This document shows positions 29,701-42,602 of a stretch of DNA of 64,000 nt, piece by piece (position 1 is the first letter of the stretch; each line of letters starts with the position of its first letter). The notes beneath the pieces are model-generated. The model did not search any database and was not told where the DNA came from. It saw only the letters and a program-made list of their open reading frames with translations. The position numbers were made by a program, and so were the translations under genes. Location: positions 3,356,675 to 3,420,674 of the forward strand of contig JAINUG010000047.1 of the NCBI GenBank assembly GCA_029706075.1, in the 5' to 3' direction. This stretch comes from Aldrovandia affinis (taxonomy: Eukaryota; Chordata; Actinopteri; Notacanthiformes; Halosauridae).

Positions 29701-32700
29701 AGAGCATTTTCCCACAGTTCACAGTCATTTTGTTGTCACATCCAAGGGGGCTTGTAGTGGGAGTGGAAATATTCACACGCCACCAACATGAGGCTAACAG
29801 GAGGCACAGAATGAGTTTAATGGTGGTAAATATGTAGCGGCTGTAATTTATCTGCGCCCATGATTTTTCCATGCAAATATCGATCATCATTTTCTTCCTT
29901 TGTTGCTTTTCCCAAACAAGCTTTTTTTGCCCCCTCATCAAATGCAATTGATCCTATAGCAGCGTAATCACAATTACTCACCTTCTTAATTGGCCTGCCC
30001 CAAATCAGAAAATGGAAACCGATCGACTGTGAGGAGATCGATAGTGTTATCAGAAAGGGGCGTGGGGGAGGGTAGAGAAGAGTAATGGGGGATCAATCGG
30101 CCTCAAACGGCAATCATTGAATGTGTTGCATGACAGTCGCTGCCCACCACTGCTTACCTTTTGTTGAATTTGCCTGCTCCATTTAAAACTGTCAAAAGTA
30201 AAAGTAAAGAGGTTGTTGTTTATTTTGTACCTTATTTTGTACAGTATTAATCTATTTTCTGACATTAAAAAGCAAGAATTTCTGTACTTTGGTAAGGATA
30301 AGAATTTTAGTCTGGTGATATACAATTGATCATTTGAAGATGCACACAATATCCACTTTTACTTTTATACCATGTTAAATAGCCTTCCAGAGATCTTTCT
30401 ATCCTTTGGTCTTTATATTTCATTAAAGCAATTACAAACAAAAATGTATTACTGTTTGGAAAGATAAATGACGCACATATTCCATCTTGTGACAGGATTA
30501 GTCTTTGTGCTTGCAGGAGACCTCACCTGGATTAATTGATGAGATTTAGTATATGTGATTTCACTCAAAGCCCACTTGGAACAGTTGTCAATAACGCCTA
30601 CGTTGACTTTGCATAGACCTCCCCTGAACGGTTTGCGCTGGTTTAACAGAACAGCTGATATCTGGTCAATGGGGAGAAATCCTCTTTGCTGAAAGGGTCA
30701 GAGGGCATTCGTAAAGAGAGCTGTTCTGTGAGAGACAGACAATAAGAGAGACGCCTGCTAGGGACACAGGAACAGAATTGCCCAAGGTCAACAACAGGGC
30801 TTAAAAAATACATTGCATCTGAATGCTTGAATCGCGTTTCTTCTTTCTACTTATGAGAGGTTCTCTACCGTAACCGTATCACCATTTCAAAGCGTTTGCG
30901 AATGTGTATAGGGTTTGTGCCCCGCATGTCCTTCCGATTGGTGTGAAACAGCTAATTGCTCAGTTGCGGATGGCAATGGCAGGCTGTGTGGCGAGTGTGC
31001 CCCATTATAAGTGAACCAATGGGAGATGCTAGTGGCCTCTAATCAAGGTCAAACAATAGCCTGACAGCATACCAGCTGGCTAATGACTGGTCTTGGGTGG
31101 CCAGATGCAAAAATGGCATCCATGATGATCCCCAAAACACTGCCAGACTAGCAGAGGCATTTTTGTGTCATCCATTTGTGTAGAGGCATACACACACACT
31201 CTCACACTCATGCACACACACACACATACACTCTTCCTGATGTAGGATCAGGGGTATAATCAGTGAGCAGTCCATCATGTTTAGGATGTGTGCAGACAGT
31301 GAAGAGCTCTGGGGGAGAAGTAGACACCATCTCTCCCAGTGGAGCCAGCTTGTTCCCCATATTACCCGCCGATGTGTCCGCTTTACAAGAAATATTGTAA
31401 AGCTATACACTAAATATAAACTAATAACATACACAGTATGTTCCTGTCATATGAAAAGACAAATTAAGTGCATTTTTCATACCACCAATTTACTCTATAT
31501 CCATGTCCATGTAGGATCAGTGCTTTGTTTCTGCATAGTAAAGCTATTAGAAATAATAACAGCATATCAAGCAGTGGTGAGTGAGTGTGTATTAAAATTA
31601 TAAGTATCAATACATTTAGTGCTAACAGTAAAAAGTCATTGTTATCTTTACCCTGTGGTCTTATATGTGTTCATAATAATGATGTGGTGTTCTCTGGATG
31701 GTTGGTCCTTAGCTTGCTTATAGTTTAGTATGAAACTAGGAAGTATGTACAGTTCTTCAAATTTTATGTATATGTATATGAAGTATGTGTTCGTATGTGA
31801 TGGTGCTCACTATATATACTATATACAAATCATTTCATATACACATTTTGGAATGTGACATAACATTTGAAGAAACCTAATGTGAGAAGAGACTAAGATG
31901 AAGAAACACAGGGCCAAGTTACTTGAATGAATGTAGGAAAATATGGGTAACATTGCTTGTTGGGTGCTTGTTTAGTTTGTGTAAAATATGTTGGTGAAAG
32001 TGTAATTGGTTTGATATCAGCAATTTGGTATACAGACCAATTATGGAATTGTGTTTTACAGAAACACAAAGAGTATATGCTTTGCTTTTGGGTAAGGGCA
32101 ACGTCGCTGTGAAATGAACAAATGTGTTTAATGCTGTATATGGAGATGGTAATAAATAATAAAGTGAACGTTTATTGTGTGGGAGTCTGAAGCGAGGGTA
32201 CATATAGTCATATAGATCGTCTTATCTTTAACATATTGATGGTGGTATTGGTGGTTCTATCCACTTTATTATGTGTCGTGTATTTCATAACGCATCAATT
32301 TGTTAATGCAAATAAACATGCAGCTGAAGTTAGCTAGGTACCTAACCAGTTGGCTGCTGCTGTTAGTCAGAATAGTTATGTCTGACAGATGTATGCACTA
32401 CTGTCATGACACAAATACATCATCTCATTTTAATGTATTGGTTGTGGTAACGCTACAGAAGGTCATTGTTCTTTAAACTGTAGATGTGGGAAGTTCTTCT
32501 CATTTCCTTCTCATGTTGAGTCCAGAAAACAGGGAGCAATAGATAGCTAGCTAACAGTATAATTTTAACCAGACAGCTAGGAAAGCACCCTGCTGTTTTT
32601 TTCTTTTTTCTTTTTTTTTCTTTTTATTACCCACCTCCACCCCCCCTCTTCAGTTCATGTAAAAACTTTATTATTTCATAATTGTACTTCATTTCTTTTT

Positions 32701-33518
32701 TTTCTCCTTCTTTTTTTCTCTTCTTTACCTTCTTTTTTCCTTTTTCTCTTTTTGTATTATTTTATTACAAGACAGATGTGGCTTTCTAGCTGGCTACATT
32801 AAGGTTTAGTCCAGGGTGTATGGCCTGCCTTATCCTCCTAAGACCGTGCGTCCTCATATGGGGACATAATATTTCCAAATAGCTCGGGGAATTTAAAAAT
32901 GCATACCAAAATAATCTCAGGTCTCAGGAGGTTAAAGTCACTATTTGGAATGTGAGAGTTTTAAATTGCCTTACTAATGCTAAAAATTATTGTGGAACAT
33001 GCTCAACTCCTCATTTAATTAATGTAAAATATCTGTATGGTGCTGCTGCCTAACATTGAAATGCAAGTACAAATGTTAGGAAAAGGCCATTTTGTTGATT
33101 TATTCAATTTTCTTATTATTCAACCACAGAGAATCACTCAAATGTTTCAGCTCTTACTAATGATGTCTGCTAAGCAAATAAATCATTTCATGTTTTTTAA
33201 AGTCTTTAATTGTGAGCACCCTGTATCCTTTTGCAGTACAACAGTTGACAACAATCCAATGTGTTAAATTAGCAAACAGTGTATGAGCTGTTTCTACCTA
33301 TCACCATGACCAATCAGAGGGCAAGGAGAGATTACAATGCAACAAGGAGACTCCACAACAAAATATGAATCAGGTATCCACTTGATCTCTGTAAATTCTT
33401 AAATACCCTTTCTTGTTCCCTTTCCTCTTCCATCTTCCATGTTGCCCACCGATTTATGTTTCTGCCTGTAAGGTGGAGTTTGCTATAAATTTGGCTCCCC
33501 TTTCTTGTTCGGCCTTCT
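26733..33518. other. Long gene-free stretch
   Basis: I see no transposase, LINE, LTR or convincing host exon. Bases 26780-27060 and 29600-30130 have a higher-complexity, mid-GC texture with few simple repeats. The latter contains an octamer ATGCAAAT at 29871-29878. Short CA runs occur near 31190-31230. A pyrimidine/T-rich low-complexity tract lies at about 32590-32770. Short frames here have no family resemblance. Confidence 0.5.
32590..32770. repeat. T/C-rich low-complexity tract
   Basis: About 180 bases made largely of T and C runs, with a CCACC/CCCCC interruption at 32630-32648. It is low-complexity sequence and not coding. Confidence 0.8.
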
Positions 33519-33550
33519 CCGTGGGTGCTCGGGCCCCGGAGCACCCACGG
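33519..33550. repeat. GC-rich hairpin
   Basis: CCGTGGGTGCT at 33519-33529 pairs with AGCACCCACGG at 33540-33550 across a 10-base GC-only centre. It stands out in AT-rich surroundings. It has no T-run and no gene upstream, so there is no reason to call it a terminator. The word CTTCCATGTTGCC occurs near it on both sides (about 33433 and 33554). Confidence 0.75.
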
Positions 33551-35819
33551 GATCTTCCATGTTGCCAAGCCCACAATGTTGCCCTTATTATTTTCCTAGT
33601 TCTACTGCTTGGGTTTGGTCCCCAAGATTTAAGCCAACAAAAAGTATATGATAACTAGTTCACAGAAAAGTGAACAGAACGTCTCTGTCTCTGGCAGACT
33701 GAAAAGTTATTTTCACTTCTTTGTGATTCTGCTGCTCCCATGATCGATAGAACAGAACCATGAGCACGAGAGCCATGGACACACCCGTCAGGGCAGCCCG
33801 CATTCTCCACAGACCCGTAGCCAAAAAAGCCCTTTCACTTCTGCCACTTTACCTTCATCGTTGTTGATTATTTGACTGAATAAATGTGGCAGCTGCGTGT
33901 TATGTCTAACAGAACAGAAAGGCTACTCCAAATAACTCTATTTGAAAATGTGTTTATTTGAAATATTCACAAAGATAGGCAGTCCTTCTGGCTTTCTGTA
34001 TTCCTGGTGTGACGTAGAATTTGAGGTTAGCAAACATGCTACATGCTCTTCCAAATCCCTATGCACCCAAAACACACAAACGAATGCCGGCTTGTTTTTA
34101 TAGGCGTATGCGGATGTCGGAGGCTCAGGGAGTGATGGCTTATCTGTGGGCTGGACTGCACTGAAGGATTCTCTTCAGAATTCCCTCTGGGCGAGAGGAA
34201 AATGCAAGAGTCCATTTGAGTCAAAAGGGGAAAAGACTGCTTCACTGCCTGTGCAAATGCATATTCCCTGTCGCCAGTGTCTGTCATGCTTTCGCTCTCA
34301 GGGAGCTGTGTTGATATCAGCTGTATTTACTACACAGTTAAACCTGTTCCATTGGCTGACTGTAAGCACTGTCTTTGATTTTAAAAAAAACACAATTTAA
34401 TAGTAGAATTTTTAAAAATATTTTTTGTATTTTCCCATATACGCATACAGGATTATTTTGAAATTTCACCAATTGAAATTTGTGACTGCCAGGACATTCC
34501 TGTTCACCTCTTTCATCTCTGTAAATGGATTGTACCATAAAAAAGTGTTAAGTAATTCAATATAATTAATTATGAACATTATTAAAGTGAAGCTATCAAG
34601 CACATCATTCATTTGTTTTTTTTAATGTCTGGAGTCTGGCGGAGCTCTGTTATTTGTTGTTCCTTTAGTGCGGACACATAATTATATAATTATAATTATA
34701 TATAAATATATGAACAAATAATATTAATACTGGTATTCTGATCTATACTATTAAAATTTTCACTGTAAACATATCTGGCATTAACCATTCTTTGAATGCA
34801 CAAGGCCTGTAGTTACAGCAAAACTCGGTCTGAAAGGAAAAGCACATGCCATTTTTTGGCCTTTTAACTACCTTAAGCAATCACATATGATGCTCTTTAA
34901 TTACAACACGCTTTCTCCCTCCAAAGCTTCTTTCCCAGTTCAGCAATCGAGACAATGCATTTGCTTACCGTGCTTCTCTGCTAAGTGTTCTTCTGCGTGT
35001 AAATTAATCTTGATTCAGTTTACACTGTCATGCTGAGTGGTACAAATTGCCTATAGCAATAAAACAGCAAGTAAAAAAAAAAAAATTCCGCCTCACTTGA
35101 TAGGATGTTACTCTGTCCTATGCCAATACATTAGCCACAGATAATGAATCTTCTGTGAAATGCATGGTATAGTTGATTTTTAATTTTACATCAATGGAGC
35201 AGTACCTTGTCTTTTAAAGCCCAAGTTAGACAAACCATTAATGACAAGAGCGTTAAGGTTAAATATGAAGCAATGCATTCGCTTGCCTGAGTGCTATCCA
35301 TCTTTCCATTTGCAGGAGTTCGACAAATGTACTGGCTTTGTGCAACATTTCCTTTAATTGCGAGGCTGGAGAAAGCAGGCTTTTAACATAAACATAGTTA
35401 CATTCATTTATTCAGCATTTGCTCCTCGACAGAGCTTAATGGAAAAGGTTTAAGCCCTAAGTGAGCACACACAAATCTCTTACTGGCGTTGTGTCAAATA
35501 TAAATAAATAATCAAACACAGAGCTAGAATAAAGTACAATTTTGCTTTGCCAATATGCCATTTATGGATTATAATTTTTTGTAGTTGTAAAAAATTGTCT
35601 ATTAAGTATACCTATTTGGGATAACATTTTTGCTTCTATGGAATTATCTTTTTTAATTCTGGGCTCATTCCCAACATTAATTCAATGATTAAAGTTAGAA
35701 ATGATCAAACTGGTAATGGTTTGTTAGTTATTAAAGGCCGGTTGTTTTACATTTTGTCAGGCAAAGTGCAACATAAACTATCAGCCATAATAGTATTAGG
35801 TTTTATGACTCATATCCAA
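33551..35819. other. Gene-free stretch
   Basis: No recognised gene or element. The tract contains AT-rich simple sequence near 34680-34750 and a poly-A run at 35072-35084. Bases 34880-35330 look less repetitive and could be regulatory, but nothing specific can be named. Confidence 0.45.
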
Positions 35820-35989
35820 GCCTGGATTCAATACCGTCCATACCTTGGCTCCCAATGAAATGGAATGCTATAGTTTTCTTCACAAACACAGTTTTGTAAC
35901 TTTATCGATCACCAAAACTAATTTATAAAAATAATGCTTGGATTTATTTAGTAGTAAAACCTAAGACCAAATGTTGATTGAATCCAGGC
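35820..35989. mobile_element. Short MITE (GCCTGGATTCAAT ends)
   Basis: GCCTGGATTCAAT at the left is matched by the inverse ATTGAATCCAGGC at the right, about 170 bp apart. Fish genomes carry short MITEs with very similar GGCCTGGATTCAAT ends. There is no coding capacity. A target duplication is not evident, so the superfamily is left open. Confidence 0.65.
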
Positions 35990-38241
35990 CTTTGTCTCTG
36001 AACCACCTTTTCAGAATTATATTGATCTGGGATACGAATATTATATTTACATGTTGAATATGAGCATGTGTTATTGAGAATAACATCTAATTAATGACCA
36101 TTTCATAACCTCTACAATATATGCTTCATGTCCTAGTAATATGAAAAAACACACTGCATACATTCATTGCATGAATTTGAACAATACACTATTTGTCTCA
36201 AAACTTTTGTTGCAAGGCGTAGTAGAGAGATGGCACCTGAAATGGCTTTCGGTATTATAGTAAGGCTACACAAATGTTTAAAAACACTTACATGTGTAAT
36301 TAGTGTACACAGTATGCGCTAATGAGCTTCCTCCATTGCCATGCATAAATTAACACCTGATCGATGATTATTCCTTATTTTCCCTCTGCCACCCACGCAG
36401 TCCTCATTTATTAATGTTCCTACTGTTCTGTCTTTCCCTAATGATTTATTTATGGTGATGATAATGACAATAAAAATAACAACACGTACAACAACAACAA
36501 TTATAATTAGAATAATAATAATTCACAAATCACAATCATAATCATAATCAAAACAATATTACAGTCATAGTCATAGTGACAGGCAAAGCTTGACAACATA
36601 CAGTGGAACCTGAGATATGGTGGCATGGGAATGGAGGTTTTTCAGAACCCTGAAGTATTGAAATCTTTGAAAGTGAGGTGAAGATGCATCAACTTTAAGA
36701 ATGAATCCATTATTGATTTGAATTGTATACATACATTAGGCTATGGTAGCCTTATGCTTTTTAAGTAGGCTCTCATTGTGGAGCTATTATCCTTCATTTA
36801 AATTAATAACCAATAAACAAAACTGTAGTAACAATAAAGCAGAAATCAGGATTTCATTAGAACATTATTTTTTTCTATGTCGGCATTCCAATTGATACTT
36901 CCAATTGACTTTCCCACATTGTATTATTTAACAATAGTCCCTTTTTGATGGTATTTTGAGTTATTTTTCAATAGGTTGTGTAATTCCTTTTTGTTTAATG
37001 CTCGCATCACTGATAATATGGATCTTCTTATCTCAGAATGTTCAACTGGAAACACTTTACAAGCTACAATAAAATGTTCAGAAAACTAAAAAGGATATTT
37101 CACTGCACTAAAATGACAAATCAGCAGGCATTTGTATAACAGTAATTTGATTGTAAAATGCATATGAGGAAACCTTGAGAGATTTAGACACAGAGGCATG
37201 AGGGCAGTAGGCAGAAATCAATGGCACTGAATGGGAGGAACCCCAATACACAGCCTCGTATTTCATCTCAAATAACCGATAGCATAAACGTATCCAAGTC
37301 ATCAATCTCTTCCCTGTTCTATATGTCAGTGAAGGAGGTCTTCTACTTGTTTCCTCTCTCTTTTGACTCTGATGATAACACCCTGTGTGACAGCTTGCGT
37401 CTAAAGGCTGCAGGCTTCAGGTCTCTATCCTGCTATGAAAAGGATTATAAGGCTATGAAAGCTTATGCACCATGGAAGACTGAATGGGGAGTGAACAATC
37501 TCATTTTCAATTAATGGATGCCCCCCCCATTTTTTCTTTTTTTTCCACAATGTTTGCAACATTAAAATAAAATAAAAATACAGGTAATCACAAAAAAAAG
37601 AGGCAATCATCAGTTGTGCCTCTCAAGTCACCTCTGTGTCAGCAGCTCCAATGCAAGGAGCTGCAGCTGAAGCATTGGTATTCTTCCAATGCCCTTGGAT
37701 GTAAGCAAATGACAGTTTTTTACCTCTAGGCAACTACAAGAGAGTTAGCTACAATCAGAAGAGAGGTGTAACCCTCTCTGATGATGACTGGCAGCTTGTT
37801 TGCACCTGGCGTATCATTGAGATTGTCATTGGTAACCGAAAGAACACTGACTGGCTGGCTGTTGCTTCTCCTGATCGGATGAGGCCAGTGGTAGTGGACT
37901 CCCAGGCAAAGTCAGCTAATGTCAGTGCTGAGCCTCAAACCTGCATCTGTAGGGCCCAGCCTAAACTGCGCCTTTATCAACATAGCCATTCAGGAGCCCA
38001 CATGTGATGGGTAGCAAACAGGGAAACGCACCCCACTGATATGCTGTCACACCCACAGAGAGCGATTGATCTGATCGGATCAGAGCCCTGAAAGCTCTGC
38101 TGATGATGGACCCAAACGCAGGACACATCCCATCAAAGGAATGCTAACACAGACTGTGGCAGTCTCAGAGCAGGGCTGTCTTTGTGGGGTGGCAACCGGT
38201 GCGAGGGGAAAAATTAATTTAAATAATAATTATCGTTATTA
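35990..38241. other. Gene-free stretch
   Basis: No gene recognised. The tract contains AT- and ATC-rich simple sequence at about 36450-36560. Bases 37600-38200 are GC-richer with a coding-like texture on the plus strand (TGATGATGACTGGCAGC, GTAACCGAAAGAAC) but give no sustained frame, and may be an old unrecognised repeat. Confidence 0.45.
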
Positions 38242-38596
38242 GGCAGCATGGTGGTGCAGTGGATAGCATTGTTGCCTCACAGAAAGAAGGTCCCGGGTTC
38301 AAATCCTGGCTGGGGCCTTTTTGTGTGGTTGTTCTCCCCATGTCCACATGGGTTTCCTCTGGGTACTCCGATTTCCTCCCACAGTCCAAAGACATGCATG
38401 TTAGGCTAATTGGAGATTCTAAATTGCCTGTAGGTATGAGTGTGTGAGTGAATGGTGTATGTGTCCTGTGATGGATTGGCAACCTGTCCAGGGTGTATTC
38501 CTGCCTCTCGCCCAATTCATTCTGAGATAGGCTCCAGCCCCTCGCGACCCTGACCAGGAATAAGTGGGTTAGATAATGTATGAATGAATGATTGAA
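38242..38596 (+). mobile_element. tRNA-headed SINE, V-SINE-like
   Basis: The head GGCAGCATGGTGGTGCAGTG contains an A-box-like word, and GGGTTCAAATCC is a B box, so it carries a split RNA polymerase III promoter. The body has TTTCCTCCCACAGTCCAAAG, the conserved core of a widespread fish SINE type. The tail (CAGGAATAAGTGGGTTAGAT) ends in ATGA repeats, as in LINE-partnered SINEs. The length is about 350 bp. I name the family V-SINE-like (DANA/Mermaid type) from memory of the core, and a related fish SINE is possible. Confidence 0.85.
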
Positions 38597-41500
38597 TCTA
38601 TATTAAATAATATATATTAAATATATAGGTTATGTTTGTGAAGCATACCCAGACACACGCAAATGTATATAGCCTAAATGGCCAATTGGTTCGTGTGATG
38701 TTGTAGTTTGTAAAACTTTAGCTCATAATTACCAGAGCCTATATGATAGCTACTATGTAAGCCTACGATGGGTTGGCTATTATAAACAAAGCAGTTGCTA
38801 AGTCTATGATATCATCACGTTAACAGCTAGGCCCCACATAGGTTGACTCGCCCCGGGCCCCACCCACCCTTTGAGACGGCCCTGAACCCCATCCCTTCAA
38901 TTTTGACTTCAATCAAATATTCATCTTAAGGCTCAAGAAACACTGCTTATATGTGACACAGAAACGACATTCTGAAGGATGCAAAAAGTTGAAAAAAATG
39001 TTTTTATGATTTTATTATTTCATATGTCTCTCTTTTTACTCATAATTGTAACTTTCTCTTAGATTGACTGTCTTCTCTTAGATTGGCAATTATTTGGATT
39101 ATCTATATCTTCATAGATTATAGAGTACTTAAAAATATATACAATAATAAATACAGAGAGGCTCCTACTTTAGTTTCACCAGCAAGACACAGGGACATTG
39201 TTTAAAAACATAAAAACTCAGCTCAGAAAATTGAAGACCTCTAGCCTGGCTATCAATTAATAGCTAGATACATTTTTCTAAAAACCCCAATTTTCATTGC
39301 AATTCCAATTCTATAAAATTCTATAACAATTTGACAGCAAAATATACTTACACCAAAATAATGTGGAAATTTATTAAACTGAAAAACAACAAGGAATATC
39401 TGTGCTTAAAAAGGTGTATTCATAACATTTGGCAGCAGTGCATCACTGTGGAGACTGCAAGGGGAAGCAGTGAAAAATACATTTGAAAAGAGCAGGCAGT
39501 CAGCCACCAGGCTCAAATTGTTTGTTGTTACATTTAATGGTTGTCAGGAAATAATTGCTTAATGGTTGGCTGGTGTGCCAGTGCTCCTGGTGAGTAGGAA
39601 TGTATAATTGTCTTCATTTAAATATTAGTTTCCATTGTACAGAGTACTAGAACAGTACATTTGTTACTTACTGCTTTTTCATGCCCAAATGTTTTTTAGT
39701 CCATCATTGTATAAATCTCACATTTATTGTGTAAAATATTCTGCCAACAATAGTTTTTAGCATGAGTGTTAAAGCATTAATAATATATGTGTTTGAAATG
39801 CATTTATTGTGTTTTTCATTTACTCCAATCCTGGAAAATGCTTTAATATGATGTTTTTTAAGTTACAAATCTGTTATCAGCAATGTTTTTTATGTAATAT
39901 TTTTAATATGTTTGCGGAAGTGAGGATCAATAACAGTATCTTGTTCCAGAACCGTACACCACAGAGATTTTCTGTTTGACCACAGAGGGGCAGCACTGCT
40001 TTTCCTCACAATTAGCATCTTGAAGCCACATATTGATTGGCAAAAGATAATCTGGTAATAAATCAAAGGATGTATAAAAATAGGAGAGAAAAGGTAAAAA
40101 ACACAATAATAATATTGTTGTAATTATTAAAGCATACTTTAGTTTTGCTGAACTTTTTAATACATTATTACAGTTAAATCACTTAAATAGGCTAAAATAT
40201 ATTCATATAATCTATACAAATATATTCATATAGTCTATATAAGAGTGTGGCATGGATAATACAGGGTGAAATATATATTTTTAATTTAATTAAGTGAATA
40301 ACTAAACACAGGTAAATATATAGTGAACATTAAGCACACTTCTTTTGAACAATTTTATATATATGCGCTGGTTGACTGCGGCCCTCATTACGTTCGTTGT
40401 GTGGCCTCATTACACATTTGTCAACTTTAGGCTAATTATCCCTGTACAGCAAGGGAAGGAAGCCGCATCATGCCCTAGTCACTCTTCCCTAATAGGATTG
40501 TGTCTGCTTCGGCTGCCTTTAATTGAAGGTTCCGTGTCAAAAGGGTGTAAGCCCGACCGGGCTTTTGTCACAACTGCTGGTTGCCGTTAAGATACAAAGT
40601 GAAAGGATCAAGCCAGGATTAGCTGAATTAAGGGGTGACCAGAGGGATCAAGTGAGGCTGTTCTGCAAAGTTCATTTCGTCCAGGCAGCCCCCATTATAA
40701 GGTAATCTCCCCTGGTTCATTACAGGGAATTGCAGTGTTGCAGCTCTTAGTAAATCAGATATCAGCATACTCTCTCAAGGAATTGTATGACATGGTTTAC
40801 CTTCTCATAGGTGATAAGCCTTTCACAATCCACAGGCCAAATGGTACGTAATTTTATACCCCATTTGCGATTAGTGATTAAAAGGAATAAAATGTCTTTA
40901 ATGACAATGATTTGATTTAACTGTGCTATATTAAGTTCGATAAAGGCATCAGAGTCCTTTGTTTCAAAAATATGTACCTATAAATTGACAATACAGTTGT
41001 GTTAATGTAGAAATTATTATTATTATTATTGAATGAAATAGACACATCTTCAGGTCATATAGCTTAACTGTAGTCTCTCATTGTCTCCCTGACTATTTAG
41101 ACTTAAGATGTAATGATTCTTATTTACCTCAAACATAAGCTTAATCTCTGCCTTGACATTTTTGTTCTTGGCTTATCAGAGCTCTATTAATTACTTGCAT
41201 TTTGTGATTCCATTTCAACGTATGCAATATTATGCTTGTGAAGTGTTGAACTTGAATGTTTTGTGTTGAATGCTTGAATGTTTTATTTGAGACAATTTCA
41301 TTATACTACATTCACTGTAATCGATGTTGCTTAAACTGTATAAATATGTATGATAATAGTAATAATATTTGCATTTGTTCATAGAGCATTCTTTTAAAAT
41401 GGTTTGATAATGCTTTGTTTGTGATTTGCAACGTTTCCTATAATATTTATACTATACAGTTGAGCCTGAGTAAGATAAAAACCAGCAAACAGTGCATTTC

Positions 41501-42602
41501 AAACATTACTGAAGCAAGTCCGCATGCAAGTCCTTGCCACATAACAGAACTGCACCAAATCCTGGTCATCTATTCTAACCTCATATGTCGGTTTAAAAAC
41601 TCCTAACACTGTCTGCTCAGTGGAAGGTATGCTTTGGCAGCTTCAAAGGAAACAGATTTACACAAAGCAATGCAGGGCCATAGGAAAGCCATAGCGGTGG
41701 TGGCTTCGCAAATCAGCCGGATTACCTCCCTGAGTCTGAGGATTATATTTTCCACTTCCTTGGCACGCAATTAATGCTCCGTTTAGCATCGGACCAGAGG
41801 AATGCCTACGAATACCAATGCCCCAATAAGAGGTGACTGTCAAACATAATCTCATCTTTACCACAGTGTGCATGAGTTAAACTAGCAGGACCAGAGAGGG
41901 GGAAGAAAGCTGTTGTGGTGTGCTCTCTCCTTTTCCCCTCTGCTACAGATTGTGGGTACAATTCCAGTATTCTACTTTCATTGATCTTGTCTGTTAATTT
42001 AGAAAATATTGACAGTGAATACTAAGGTCATGTGTCTGTATTTCCACGCATGTGTTCTCTCTCACTTGTAATATTCTTCATTTCAATGCTTATTCAGTTT
42101 GGAGCGGCTTTTGGAGCTGCTCCAGAGCAGTGGTTTTTCTTCAATCAGTTGGGACAGCCTCTTGTTAGATTTATCCCTTGTTTTATGTCAAATGGGGTTG
42201 CATCTCTCAAATAATGTGCTTTTATTCACCACCTTTTTTTGAATGGCTAGAATACCAGTTTTATGTCCGTTCCTAAAGGGAAACCAGAGTGTGTTCATGA
42301 TGAAGAGTTCAGTTGAGCTCTCATTGTGGTCCTGTGTCATGAGCGTGCTGTTTGAACCTGCCTATTGAGCGCATCTCCTCAGGCCACAAGCATAAATCTC
42401 AGGAAGAGCGGAGTGCAGATATGCTTTTAGTCTGCCAAGGTCACACTTTCCACAAATCCTCAAAGGCTGGATAAAGCCATCAATTGTCCTGGAAAGTGAA
42501 AAGCAAAACAAAAAGCTCTTGGCTCTGCAAGTTTATCTATCATTGAATTGTGCAGTTTATGTGTGCGTGTGTCTATTTCATTGTTTATCTGCAGAACAGA
42601 AT
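38597..42602. other. Gene-free stretch
   Basis: AT-rich, with no recognised transposable element or gene. Bases 40370-40720 are distinctly more complex and GC-balanced than their surroundings and have no sustained frame. They are listed as a conserved-element candidate. A TTA run lies at 41010-41030. Confidence 0.5.

Noticed and set aside
30050-32203. Short frames of about 90-108 codons.
   Set aside because: No domain, signal or codon pattern. Expected by chance in AT-rich DNA of this length.
33332-33574. 80-codon minus-strand frame with repeated ATWK words.
   Set aside because: The repetition comes from the duplicated CTTCCATGTTGCC word. No further protein evidence.
38242-38310. tRNA-like sequence with A and B boxes.
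   Set aside because: It is the head of a SINE, not a tRNA gene: a SINE core and tail follow it, and no complete cloverleaf is evident.
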